DNA of 64,000 nucleotides from Caprimulgus europaeus (taxonomy: Eukaryota; Chordata; Aves; Caprimulgiformes; Caprimulgidae), in assembly GCA_907165065.1 (NCBI GenBank), contig OU015541.1, forward strand, positions 11,771,001-11,835,000, read 5' to 3'. The position numbers were made by a program, and so were the translations under genes. Under the pieces are notes generated by a model. That model had not been told where the DNA came from. It saw only the letters and a program-made list of their open reading frames with translations, and did no database searches. Shown piece by piece: positions 24,251-36,200 of the stretch (positions are counted from its first letter, which is position 1; every line of letters starts with the position of its first letter).

Positions 24251-24947
24251 CAGGATTGAATGCTACACAGAGGATCAGAATGCATAGGTCCATTTTAAAC
24301 CTTTGGCTTTATAATATGTGGTACTAACAGGGTTGGGAACCACAGAGCATGGGAAGAGCTGACTGTCACCATCAGAAAGGGAGTGTGGAGCAAGACACTG
24401 CCACTTCCATTACAGCAGCACCACTACTAAGGTTATTTACAGCATCAGTGTGGAGAGATTTTTCAGACATAGTAGAAGCAAGAATGGTCTGGGCTTAACA
24501 AGATTGTACAAACATGGTAAGGCATATTTATTGGCCTAGTATGTTGTCTCCACATTTCCTCCTCCTGAGACATAGACAGACACCTGAGGGATGACTACAT
24601 GAAAAGAAAATGCCTTCCAAAGGCACTATACTTCTCTGAGGCCAACTAATAACTATACTGTCTTTGGATACATCCCAGTGGTGTCCCATATCCATACCAA
24701 TGTTACATCTTGGTTTGTTGATATAAAATGACCAAGTTTTTCATTTGGTTTAACCATATCCATTATTTGCTGCCATATCTTTCTCATCTCCCCAGTATGC
24801 TCTGAATATAAGGATCTAACAAGCTATGGGGCCAATAGCATTGGTATCAGAAGGTCTTCCAGAAAGTAAAACAAAAGTCTTTGTGTGATGATACCTATAC
24901 AGTGCTCTCTGATGAAAGTTGTGGAGTGCAACGAGTGGTAATTGCCA

Positions 24948-25008
24948 TTCACTGACCTTCTAGCGTGACCTTGATCTTATTTTTTAACCTCTTACATGCC
25001 ACACCTTG
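24948..25008 (+). mobile_element. MIR remnant (core region)
   Basis: The sequence CACTGACCTTCTAGCGTGACC, then TTGATCTTATTTTTTAACC and TCTTACATGCCACA, tracks the MIR core CCACTTACTAGCTGTGTGACC TTGGGCAAGTTACTTAACC TCTCTGTGCCTCA. The region that should hold the CATCTGTAAAATGGGGATAA tail is not recognisable downstream, so this is a core-only fragment. Confidence 0.55.
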
Positions 25009-25320
25009 GTGCCAGCCCTGCAGGGTTGTGCTAGTTAAAGCTTCAGTGGTTATTTCAAAGTGACAGATGGAGTGTCAAAGCAAACAGCATCTGTCCAAAG
25101 GGCCTCAGTAGGTGATGCTTCACAGAGTATCTCCTGAACATCTGCAGTAATTAAATGCTTAAGCTGAACAAAATTTAATTTTGCAGGCTGTGTTGAATCA
25201 GATATAGTTCACTGCACAGGGGCCCTTGATCTGCTCTGCGCTCCTAGAAAACAGTGTTGCTTCTCCCTAAGCCCTCTTCACCCTGAGCTTCAGAACCGTG
25301 TCAGCTTGTTTGTTCAAAAA

Positions 25321-25366
25321 ATAGGCATTTAGTGGCTAAATACCCAATTTGGCATCCAATTAAGTT
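25321..25366. repeat. Possible ancient TAGGCxxCTAAATA-type repeat
   Basis: ATAGGCATTTAGTGGCTAAA followed by TACCCAATTTGGCATCC resembles a degenerate amniote motif of the type TAGGCACCTAAATACC CATTTAGGCATC, common in bird and turtle non-coding DNA. The similarity is imperfect and the family name is not known to me. Confidence 0.35.
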
Positions 25367-26446
25367 GTTTCCCATATCTGAAAGGAGACCATAATCAGAA
25401 TGTAAAAGCGTGTGTCTCTTCTCAACTCTTTCATGGAAGGGTTATTTCTCAAGAGTGGAAGGCTTTTTGGTTTTGTTTGTTTCTTGCAAAACTCAATAAT
25501 AATATCTTAATAAACTTAGGTTCTCTGTGAATCCCAGGCAAGCTGAAAAACATCAAGAGATGTTGTTACTCAAGAGATGTTACTGATGGGAAAAAACACG
25601 AAGAAAGTGAGAAGTGGGAAAGCCCAGAAACTTATCCAAGTGGGAGACACTCGAGTTTGATAGTTGCAATCTTACAAAGCTCAGTGCAGGGATTAAACAC
25701 ATTCCCCTTCCTCCCATGGAAGGGAGGCAAAGCTCAGCACCAAAGACACAATAGAGAACAATTAACTTGCTTGCATTTACACATACCTGGGGTGGGATGG
25801 ATCCACCATTCACTCTTTCCTACTTGTGGCATTCCCAGCAGCTTGAATTGAAGTTCCCTGTAGTTCGCTCAACTCTCTCATTTTAAAAGGACAAGAAATA
25901 TTTCATTTGGGAGAAAAGTACTGAGGATGTTGGCAATTTGAAGATGATCCATGACCAGCAGAAGCAAAAAAAGCAGCTGTAGAGTCAAGCCAAGGAGTCA
26001 GGAGGCAGACAGGTCTGTAAAGAGGAGATAGCATCTTAAACCAGATGATGACTGTCAGACTGATATATCAAGCCTTGCTGTTATACTCATGGACCTTACT
26101 GTACTACAGTTTCCTGGCTACAGAAAAATCCCATTGATATGTCCTTTCCAAGACAGAAAGGGGCAAGGAAACTAAAATCCTTTGTGCTACACGGCAGGAA
26201 AAAGTTATTACAGAGGGACAATTTTCTCAGAGCCCCAAATATCTGGTAACCCTGATCACTCTGAACAGGGAACAGGTCGTAAGATAAATGTTCAGCCTTC
26301 GGCACTTATTACTGAGAGTGCAAGGTTCTCATATGTAGGTTACCATATAATATTGGATTATGGTAATATATTACATTGCACTGCTGATAGGGTTTTTTTA
26401 TAGGTTTTCACATTCATTGCTTTAACTCTCCATAGTTTATATTATT

Positions 26447-26470
26447 TTCTTCTATCTATCTAATCTATCA
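26447..26470. repeat. Short (TCTA)n microsatellite
   Basis: TTCTTCTATCTATCTAATC followed by TATC. Only about four imperfect units. Confidence 0.6.
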
Positions 26471-28012
26471 TGTTTCTCAAGCACCTATCACTTTGGGATC
26501 CTTTTTCTATAAGCAGTAATATGTTTCTTACACGTTGGAAAATTCACCAGTTACCTGTCAGCACTGGTTCATTCTCTCTCATTCTGTTGGGGAACCCCAA
26601 AAATGCACTGTTGATTTCATCCTTTCCCAAAAGTTGAGGATGTTGGTCTGGGAATTATACATATTAGGAAATCCATTTGAGCTCCCTCTTCTTACTCAAT
26701 GACTTTTCCTTTTCCAGCTTCACAGCAGAGTCTGCAGGTCACCCCAGAAGAGAGTAATTCATCATTTGTTAGTTGACAAAGTTGAGGGTGAGTAGGAAAA
26801 GAGGTGAAACAATGGAAATGCTGATCTCATTCTAAATCATGAATTACATTTAATTCTCTGTTGGTGTCTGTTCATTGCTCACTAAACCTAAACTGTTCGC
26901 ACATCTAGTGGGGCAAGTTCAGAGTCATACATGTCAGCAGAGGTCATAACTGGAGAATGAGCAGAAGATGAACTAATGGTTGGAGCCAATGCTGGTACAT
27001 GCCCACAAGTCACATTTGGGTGTAGTCATCAAAGACCTTCAACTCTCCTTGCAAAATTATGATCACACTTCAAAACACCCAGCAAATGCGCTTTCCTTAA
27101 CGTGACTAACCAGTACCCACAATGTCATGGCCAGCTCAAGTTTGTCTTATATCTGAAATTAAAACCTTTTGATTCTGGACATAGTTTGAGTAATTCTGTA
27201 CTTCAAAAGATTATCAAGATAGATTTATCCATGTAACAAACGCTGGACCCACTGTTACAGAAGGCCTAAACCCTCTCATCAGAGTAAATTCTACACCAAA
27301 TATCACTTTGGACAGATAGAAAAACACAGGAAGGAAGGAAAGAGAAAAAGGAAAAGGCTGTGAGAGGGAAGGGAAACTCACAACATGCCTAATATGTGAC
27401 TGGGGGATGGGGAAAAAAGAAGATGAAATAAAGGCCATGTCAAATGACTCTGCTTTCCCCTCTATTTCGTTTGGAGAGAAGATTAGGTTACTACAGTTCA
27501 ACAGGACTCAGTTTGCTTATTGCTTTGGGCATTAAGAACTTAATGCAAAAGTAATGAAGTTAAACCTGTGGCATAGATAATGGTCATTAGCAGCCTTCTT
27601 TCCCTGTCATAAACATGACCCTTGTTAACTCCCATTTTATCTTTCTATGCAGATGATTTTGAGTGGGGCAGGAAGTATTCTCTATTCTATTCAATTTGGG
27701 GAAAAAGTCAGCTACTGAGTGTGCACTGATATTTCCCCAACTGAAGCCCCTCTCCCCCATATCACAGCTCAGGCTGCATTACAAACTAAAGGGAAAGACG
27801 AGGAAGAAAGAACAGAACTGGGGACCTTGGCAGAAAAAGCGTAACTTGCAGTAGAGATGAGGGCTTCAAGAAGACAGTTGGGATTGAAATCTCCTAAGAA
27901 GGGGATGTTAAGGAAAAGGCAAGGATTAAAAAGTTTTAGCAAGAAACAAAGCCTTTTTACTGCTTAACCCCTTTCACTTCTGTCCTCCACCTCCCAGATA
28001 ACAGAGCTCTTT

Positions 28013-28046
28013 CCTGACTCATTAATTAAGCTCTTTTAGAGCTTAC
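28013..28046. promoter_or_regulatory. AP-1 site joined to TTAATTAA and a small inverted repeat
   Basis: TGACTCA (28015-28021) is followed directly by TTAATTAA (28022-28029), a palindromic homeodomain core. Overlapping this is TAAGCTC-TTTTA-GAGCTTA (28027-28045), a 7-bp perfect stem. The dense arrangement suggests a composite binding site, but no gene or conservation evidence is available. Confidence 0.3.
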
Positions 28047-28959
28047 TGACTGAAGGCAAAATTGCCCCTGCAAACAGATCCTCCATGGCTGTTGCAGCAT
28101 TTCTGTGCCACTTCTCTGACAAAGGGAATCCCGTTACCTGGCTCTGTCAAGGAACTTCCCCCCTGGATGAAAGATATTTGAATAGACCAATATGACCCAA
28201 TATCCTAGTTCTTCAGTAGTTACCCAAAACTTAAATTTTCATATCACCAGGGACCCAAAAGGAGCATAATTATAGCCAAAGGAGCCCACTTTTCATGGTT
28301 GCATGAGGAAAAGTCTGTCTCATTATGACCCAGGTGTGAAAAGATGCTCTACTTTATCTGCATTTAGAAGCAAGAGGATGATTACTACTTTTTTATGTTT
28401 GCTTAATAACATTGGTCAGGATTTTTTTCCCTGGAAATTAGGAGTTGGCACAAATAAACTTAATTTAAGGTTACAAACTGAGGTGACCATGTCACTGTCT
28501 ATCTACAAATGGAGAAGGTCTATATAGCAACACTGACCTTACATATAAATTAATCAATTTTGAGGTTTCATTGCCAAGTGAATCCAAACATACCAAGAGG
28601 GCAGCAGTAGAGCCCCCAAGCTAATTGCAATATTGCATTACCTTCAAAGGAAGGATCATCTGGCCCTCAAAGTGAAAATGCTTCATAATAATATCAGTCA
28701 TCACAAGAGTTACACCTATATTTGAGTAACAGGGAGTGGATTAGTCATCGCTTGATGAGCAAACAAAAAATGAATTTTTGGGTTATAGTCCCAGAGAATT
28801 ATCCATTTTCCTGTAAATTCACTAGAAGGGAGGAAAACCACAGACTAAAATCTCAGCTTGGGGTAATTCTGTACTTCATGCTGAAAAGGGGTCTGTACAG
28901 GACATTGCTGAATAGACAGATAAACCAGTCAAATTTTAAGGTGTAGAAGCCAATATGAC

Positions 28960-29100
28960 TGCTTGAATCATCTCCCAATCTCCTGCTCAGCTTCTCATCT
29001 ACTTTATTTACACAGACATATGCGATTTTGTTGCCAGCTGGTGATTTGGCAATAAAATGAAATCTGAGCCTAATGTGCCTAGAAGATTTGTTTGGAAAAA
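28960..29100. promoter_or_regulatory. Candidate conserved non-coding segment
   Basis: Complex sequence with TACTTTATTTACACAGACAT, ATGCGATTTTGTTGCCAGC, TGGTGATTTGGCAATAAAATG and CCTAATGTGCC. The minus strand is open for 128 codons here (28853-29239), but the translation is aromatic-rich, low in typical protein signals and unrecognised. A non-coding element is more likely than an exon. Confidence 0.2.
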
Positions 29101-32100
29101 AATAAACCCAAGATAAAAAAAACCAAACTAAGTAGTACTTGTTTATAGAAACATTACGGTACCTTTGATCCTTTCTTCTGTTCTGCTTCAATATGCTTGA
29201 GTAAAAAGAAAATACGCTGTAAATTTCAGAGAGCAGCATGGGGGCTCCTCTGTTTGTGTTGCAAAGACAGACTGAAGCCTTTAATCAAGACAAACTCCTG
29301 TAGGGCAAATTTCCCAATCCAGCATTAGTGTGGTGGTGTTGCTAGGTGGATCCCCATCCAACCAATCTCCAGTGCTTGTAACTTGTCTGACCCATTTCTG
29401 TGGCAGGGCAGCCCTGCAAAATCATTTGGGCACCAGAGAAGGTGAGGAGACAAGAAGGTGACACACAATGAATGAAGATATAAGCTAATAAACACATAAA
29501 TACATGGAAAAATAATGCAGGACACTTAAGAATGGCTGAACTAGAAATACCAAAGCAAAGATATAAATATTATAGAAAATATAGCATCCATATGAAGAAT
29601 GTTTCACATGCCCATGATCCTGAATAAAAACACAAAGTCACTTGACCTTTCTATACATACACATGTCAGGCAAATAGGTACATGCTGCTCTTTAAAATCT
29701 GATATCTATTATATCTCACATCAAAGCCTAACTGCACATTGATAGATTCTCAGGGAATATGAGCATGCAATAAGCACAGAGGAGAAAAAAAGGTGTTAAA
29801 ACTGCCTGTCTTATCGAAGTCCTAGTCAGCTAATAATACCTAAAAATAGTGGATATTTTGTATATGAAATTGCTGTAATAATTACACTTAAAAATAAGAG
29901 GTACAAATGTACTCTTCAGGTGTACTATGACACCACCTTCATCATCTAGAATTTTTCACTGGTATTTAGAGTTAGTGTCTTCATAGGAAAACCAATGGCT
30001 TTTCAAGTGACTGTCCAAAGTGCACAAGGTACACAGTACTATGCTGCACTACAAATTGAGGTATGTTGGGAAATACAACACAATATTCAAATAAGAATAC
30101 ATTTTAAAAACACAAGAGTATTTCCTTTAAAAACCCTGTTTTCAAGCAGTGTAATATATCCCTTTCAGATTAAAATCTTGTCCCTTTTCTCAGAACAGCT
30201 GTGAATATACTCAGTTGATTCCGAATTCTCTGTGATCAGATAAATTATTACAGTTAGAAACTTGTAACACAAACAAATCAGAACTCCAGAAAGGCCAGGG
30301 GAAAGCATCATTTGCCTCTGGAAGGACCCTGTGCAAAACTGACAAAAACTAAATTAATTTTTAAAATAGAAGTTAGAAGTCATTAGCAAGCCCCTGAGTT
30401 AAGCAAAATAAAACACCTGTACTGTAACCCAGCACCCAGCATACCCAGGAATCATGGAAGAACACGTGGAAAAATGTATGCTGATGCTGCTACTGCAGTA
30501 GGAAAGGTTTCAACTTAGCTCCCTTGTCACACCACTATGTTGAAGACAATCAGGAAATCCCACAGTTATGACCTGATGTATCTTCATGGATATTTCCAAA
30601 GTCTTCTCCATGTTACTCCTAGGTCAAGCCTTTGAATGCAAATGGAGCTCCATGGATAGGTGGACTGATTTATGCACTCTCGGGTAAGGGGCCACAGCAC
30701 AAAAGTGGCTGATTGCTGTCAGTTTAGAGAGAGCAGGAATCTGGGCCTTCTCCAGCTTTTTAACGACAAGTGGAAGCCATATGCAATTTCCTACAGCCAT
30801 CCAAAGAGAGCAGGAGCTGAAAGATAACTTCCCCACCCATGTGGAGGAGTTTAAAGCCTGCTGAGAACTTCCCTCAGCCAAATGTTCGGGCTTCCCGTGC
30901 TATAGTGATTTCTGCAGCATTCTCTATCTTTGAAACACGAGCAAGTTATTGTTGGCATACAAAGAAGCTGGCAAAGTGTCATCCCATGATTCAGCATATC
31001 AAGAAGCGAGATAGCATAATGAATCATTGTGCAAAAGAGTTGCGCAACAGGGACTGAAACAGTCCGTAGAAAAGCACTGTTGTACTGGAATGGAAATGGC
31101 TTTTTCATGGAAGATACCCATCTGCCAAAAAAAATGTTGTGTAACTAATGTTTTATGAGCAGAAGATCCAGAGGCAGATAGAGGCACTGATGCTAGGACC
31201 TTGCCTACTGTGACACAGACACACGAGAAGATACTTGGGTTTGCCAGGATGATTTGTTTACAATTGTAACATCTTGTACAGAAGGTTTTGAAAGAGATTC
31301 ATGAATTGGAAAGAGGAGAAAAGAAGTCCTGCATCTGATTTAAACTGCACTGTGAATTGGAGATAATCCATTGGAGTGGATGGAGATAACCTGGCACAAA
31401 ACCATCCTCAATGCAAGGAGAACCAGAGCCAACGAGTGTCAATGCACAGAGCCCAACCGCGTTTCCTGATCCAGCCCATGGGAAAGTCTGCAACACCTCA
31501 GGCTACCTCAGCTATTTCCAACGAGTGCCTTTTCACCCCTATGGCATTGCCCAACAGCCCCCATCCCCGTTAACTCCTCCCCAAGCGTCCCAACAGGGTT
31601 GGACACTGGCAACCTAGAGGATGCCAACACTGCACCCCATAAGGGACCATGCCTTTTGTCTGTTACTGCCCCTCCATCTGCCTTGGGAATGGCTCTCCAG
31701 TTTGCTAACTGGTACTGACGAGCTGGTTTCCATCAGAAGAGCACCCTCACACCCTTCTTGACAGCCTTTCCTCCTTTCTGGCAAAAGGAAAGCATCATTC
31801 TGAGATGAAAGGCTCCAAAAGACTCTTTTCTTTTAAAATTTAAAAAACTGTCCAGCCTTTAAAAAGACAACTCAATGGGGTTTTTTGGTTGAAAGACTTA
31901 GAACAGAAAACCTTTTATTTCAGCATTTTTCAGCTTGCCTTAGATTCACGAACTACTACTACAGAAATCTGGCAAACATGACTAAGAAAAATCACACATC
32001 CCATAAGAGTGATCATTTAAGTGGCACTGCTAAAAGTGGGCAGCATTGCCTCTGGGAGAACTGTAGAACCACATGCCACCAAAAACTGAAAGGCACTGGT

Positions 32101-32325
32101 CTTTCTCTTATAACTCCTATTTGTGAATGGCCATGGCACACCCACCCAGCAGCACGCTTCTGTCCCATCTCAGGGACGAGACCTGCCCACACCGCAGCCG
32201 TGCAACCGCGGGGACTGAGCCCAGCAACTCGTTGTGCTGAAAAGCCACTGGGCTGTCATCAGATAGTCACGGTGACTGACCCTGGCTACAGCTGCCATGA
32301 TAAACCAACGAGAAAAAGCTCTGCA

Positions 32326-32530
32326 AATCACAGAATTATAAAATCTCCTGGTTGGAAAAGACCTCTGAGATCATCGAGTCCAACCATACCTGTCCACTAC
32401 TAAACCATATCCCCGGGCACCCCATCTAGCCATCTTTTAAATACCTCCAGGGATGGGGACTCAACCACCTCCCTGGGCAACTCTTCCCAGTGCCCGAGAA
32501 CCCTTCCAGTGAAGAAGCATTTCCTGACGT
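32326..32530 (-). mobile_element. CR1 LINE, 3'-end fragment (copy 2)
   Basis: The segment starts AATCACAGAATTATAAAATC, then GGTTGGAAAAGACCTCTGAG, ATCATCGAGTCCAACC, TTTTAAATACCTCCAGGGATG, GGGACTCAACCACCTCCCTG and GTGAAGAAGCATTTCCTGAC (each a separate run). This is the reverse complement of a CR1 3' untranslated region, so the copy is in minus orientation and 5'-truncated. It differs from copy 1 in its internal region, so the two are probably different CR1 subfamilies or ages. An open frame that begins at 31885 runs into it and is therefore not a gene. Confidence 0.93.
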
Positions 32531-32987
32531 ATCTGCCTGCATCCTTCAGGCATCCAGCTACTTCCTTTCATTTAGATAATTGGTTTCAATGCCCTGGTTA
32601 ACTTCTCTTTTCCCTGCCTGTGTTCCCTCTGAGCTTCAGCTCCCTCCCTGCTGCCTTGCCCAAAGAGCTGTTTTGTCACCATTTTTCATCCTTTTTATCT
32701 GTTGACTGGCTCAGATGCTATTAATTCTATTTAATAAAGATGGGAGATGCAGGCAGTGAGAGAGGGAGTGCACACTGTTAGAATTAACGTAAATAGATCA
32801 AACTTTCACCCTACACACCTCAAATTATGGGAATCTAGAAGTAAGACAGTAGTTAAGGGCCTCAGCCACTTAAATTGGCAAACTCGTCTTTCATAAGCAT
32901 GCAATTTAGATTTAATAATATGCTTAATGAATGGTAATTAAAAACAAATTGCAATTAAAACACTATTTAATGAGGTTTAACAGTGAT

Positions 32988-33009
32988 GTGATAGATATGT
33001 ATCTATCAC
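32988..33009. promoter_or_regulatory. 22-bp palindrome of facing GATA sites
   Basis: GTGATAGATA-TG-TATCTATCAC: 10-bp perfect arms with a two-base centre. Each arm holds TGATAG and AGATA, so two GATA cores face two TATC cores. GATA factors are known to bind palindromic sites of this kind with both zinc fingers. Function here is inferred. Confidence 0.5.
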
Positions 33010-33170
33010 CAAGTTCAACTTCAATAAATATTTTCTTAATAACAAACTGGCATTTAATTAGTAAGGGAAAAATGTTGCTGTTAAATCTAAATTAAATTAA
33101 AATATACTTAGGGCACTTACCCACTTAATAGTAAGTGTTAATGAAAAATATTTAAAAGGCTTTTTCTTTC

Positions 33171-33186
33171 TTTTTTTTTTTTTTTT
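33171..33186. repeat. T16 homopolymer
   Basis: An uninterrupted T run at the distal end of the AT-rich block at 32700-33260. Confidence 0.85.
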
Positions 33187-33259
33187 AAATGGTAATGGTT
33201 ACAAGAATTAAATAAAAGGAATTTAATTGATTGCAGTATATGAAGGCATGATCCAGCCC

Positions 33260-36200
33260 TACACATAAACACTTCATTGATTTAAGAGCTTCCTAACCCA
33301 CAATATCTACACTGACACATGTAAATAAACACATTACCCAGCTAAAATATGAAGTTTAAGACTTAACAAATGCAACAGTTTACAAAGTCAGACTCAAAAT
33401 TCCCACTGCACCTTTCCCACTAACCTTTCCATGCCATTCTATCATCCTATTATCATAAATATCTGAGCACCTGCCAAAACTTTTAAAATAGAAATAAAGG
33501 GTTTTTTTTTTTCTTCCTGCAGATATAAAGTTTGAATATTTCATAGATCTTTATTTGTTTAGTGGGAGAGGGCAGGAGAAGTTCTTTAGTATTTTGAGCT
33601 TAGCGTATGTCAACTATTTTGTTTGAAATGGAGGTTTATGAAATCTTTATTTCTTATAAAAGCTATTTTAGTAGCTTAAGCCCTGACCCTATCTGTCTCC
33701 TGTGCTCCCAAGACTCCTTAGAGTGGCTAATACTTTAATTGCTCCAGCACTCATTATGACTTGGACTAAATTCAAATAAAACATTTTATAGTGAAAAATA
33801 GCTTTTAGGAGAACACAATTTTTTTGCAGAAATCATTGATCCTTAAAACTTCTATTATTTTTGATGAACTGGTTGGAACTGGGAAGGATTCATTTTGATA
33901 GAGCCTGTGGAAATGCAAAAATAAAATCTGAATAAATATTTTGCAATTCCCTTTCAACACCTTTCTTTACTGAGTATTTCAGGACAGAAACTGGGAAAAA
34001 CCCCAAATCAAAATGTTTTTCTCACAGATAGGACCAGGACTCCTCCTTCTGTGTCTTCATAGGACCTGCCACAAGGGGTCTGGTTCACAAGAAGGATGTG
34101 ACAGTCAGAGAAATTTACAATACAAATGCATTTAGTTCCTCAAGGTAAAAAAAATGACTTTTCAGTGGTTCAACGTGCAGGATTCTTGTACATAGTGACA
34201 TTGCTGCACAACACATCCCATACACAGGTATGGTTTTTATTATCACTAACAGTACGTAATATACCTATCTGCAGACAAAAACAAGCTTATAAGAAAAAAT
34301 GGCACAACATGAAATGTAATTTAAATAAAGAAGGAAAATGCATTGGGATAGTATTTGGCATGAGCCCACTATGACTTCCTTTTCTTCTTTGCAAATGGTA
34401 AAGACTTACAGGAACTAGATATTAAAGATACAATTTTAGCCTTTAGCTCTGTTCCCTCTTGAAGACAACATCAAGAACAGGAGATGATAATCATAAACCT
34501 GGTCTCTCTGAAGAGCTTCCCACTTAATCCCACCAGCAGCTGCTTGGCTCAAACCTCTTCTTTCTCCTTACTGATCACACAAACTAGAATAAGGACTCCT
34601 AGTTTTAAATGTCAGTTATTTTTCTGTTGTATTTAAAGTGATAATTTTAGTTTAAAGTCATTGGTCCAACATTGCACAGTATTATTTTATAAAGCAAAAG
34701 AACTAGCCATAGAAAACAGATGACAGATAAGCAGTGTGTTCCCAAATATGATGTATAATATTATGCCACACACAAACAGAAAGAAACAGTGTACATACCC
34801 AGCCAATTCATGATTGATCCTGAAAGCTCAGATATATCAGTTGCAGAATGTGAAGGATGTTTTCCTGGCATATTCCAGCTTCAGATATGATGTGGAAAAC
34901 ACTTAGCATTAAATAATGCTCCTATGATTCCAGTTTTCAAGCATTTCACAATCCACTGCTAAATGTGACATCCTGGATGAAACAAATGACTTGATTAAGG
35001 ACTTATGAACATTGAAACAGAACTGACTTCATCAATTATGACAGGTCCTACTGTACATGTCACACTGCATCAGAGCTGAAAGCAAAGATACTGTTCTTAC
35101 TTCAGAAAAAAAGCAACTATTTAATTAGGGAAATAGCCACATCACAGCAGTAGGCACAGAGGTTCCAGCGGGCAGAACAGAAATTCACATCCAGTTTTTC
35201 ACCCCAGTGTCTCCCAGTACACAGTGATGGCTGTTGTACACCTTACTGTGCTCCTACTTGGATGGAACAAAAACCATTTACCTTAAAATATCTGGGCATC
35301 CTATAAAATTAATAAACTGTTATGCTTTGAAGAGGACAATCTTTCTCCACTTTCTCCATGCAAACTACTTTCTTAGAAATCAGAAAGACCCAACAGGGAC
35401 CCTGGAAAGATGATTTGTGATATGGATTATTGGATAATGGTGGAAATGCCCCAGTATTACATCCAGTTTTGATGCCAAGACTCCAGCTAAAATACAACTC
35501 AGCTCAGTGTCCCCTTGCCCACAGCATACCCAGTTATCTCATGAAAGCTCCCAGTCACAGACAAACTGTGGAGACACCCTCTGAAAAGTCCCAGGGAAAT
35601 CCTTGGGGGTTTGGGTATGTTGGTACCTGCTGCAGTTAACTAGGGTGGTTCAGATGAAACTGGAAGTAAATCAGATTTGCCTTCTTAATCAATTGGGGGC
35701 TTTCAAAAATTCCACTTCAGGTGCAAGGAAATAAAAAGGAAATGGTAAGAACACGATCAGAAGCTCTGAAAAATAATTTGTTTTGTGTTGGCTAGACTAT
35801 GCCAAGCTTGCTAGTCATTCTGAGCCAGGAGAGCTAATGTTCTCACCAAAGGGAGAGCAAAGGACCATTGCTGATGTCACCAAAGATCTAAACAGTCAGG
35901 AACTATCCCTCCTCCCTCAAGTATTTTCCACTAAAAATGGCAGAGAGGTGCTGATTAAAGAAAGACAGTGCTTTAACACTCCCAGCTTGTGGCTAGCAGT
36001 CTGGCATCTCTGGTGATGCTCAGCTCAGGCGGAGACAAACAGGAGGCCCATGCCAAGTTGTTTTGCAGTCAGTGGCCTGATGCCAGAGTGTCATTTTTCA
36101 CAGAAAGGACACAATACCAAGCAATCTGGCTGAGAATGAATAAAAATATCATCTGTGCTCACTCCAATTCAAGTGCTCGTGCAGCATTGTTCTCCTCATG

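Larger units (their letters stand above)
25370..32325. other. Non-coding stretch, no supported gene
   Basis: Mostly unique AT-rich sequence with the TCTA tract, the AP-1/TTAATTAA site and the candidate segment at 28960-29100. The last 170 bases before CR1 copy 2 (about 32155-32325) are CpG-richer (GGGACGAGACC, CACCGCAGCCGTGCAACCGC) and are crossed by a chance open frame running into the CR1. Confidence 0.6.
32700..33260. promoter_or_regulatory. AT-rich TAAT-motif block, candidate enhancer
   Basis: About 560 bases between CR1 copy 2 and the T16 tract region are strongly AT-rich but not simple repeat. They carry many homeodomain cores (GGTAATTAAAAAC, GCAATTAAAAC, TTTAATGAGG, GGCATTTAATTAG, TTAATGAAAAAT) and an embedded 22-bp palindrome (32988-33009). 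Sequence of this kind is typical of developmental enhancers kept across vertebrates. Conservation could not be checked. Confidence 0.35.

Noticed and set aside
29625..29680. MIR-like AAGTCACTTGACCTTTCTAT
   Set aside because: Only one short block matches; neither the expected upstream GTGTGACCTTGG nor the downstream CATCTGTAAAATGG is present.
31885..32403. 172-codon plus-strand open frame
   Set aside because: Its last third runs into CR1 copy 2, and the translation there is the CR1 untranslated region.
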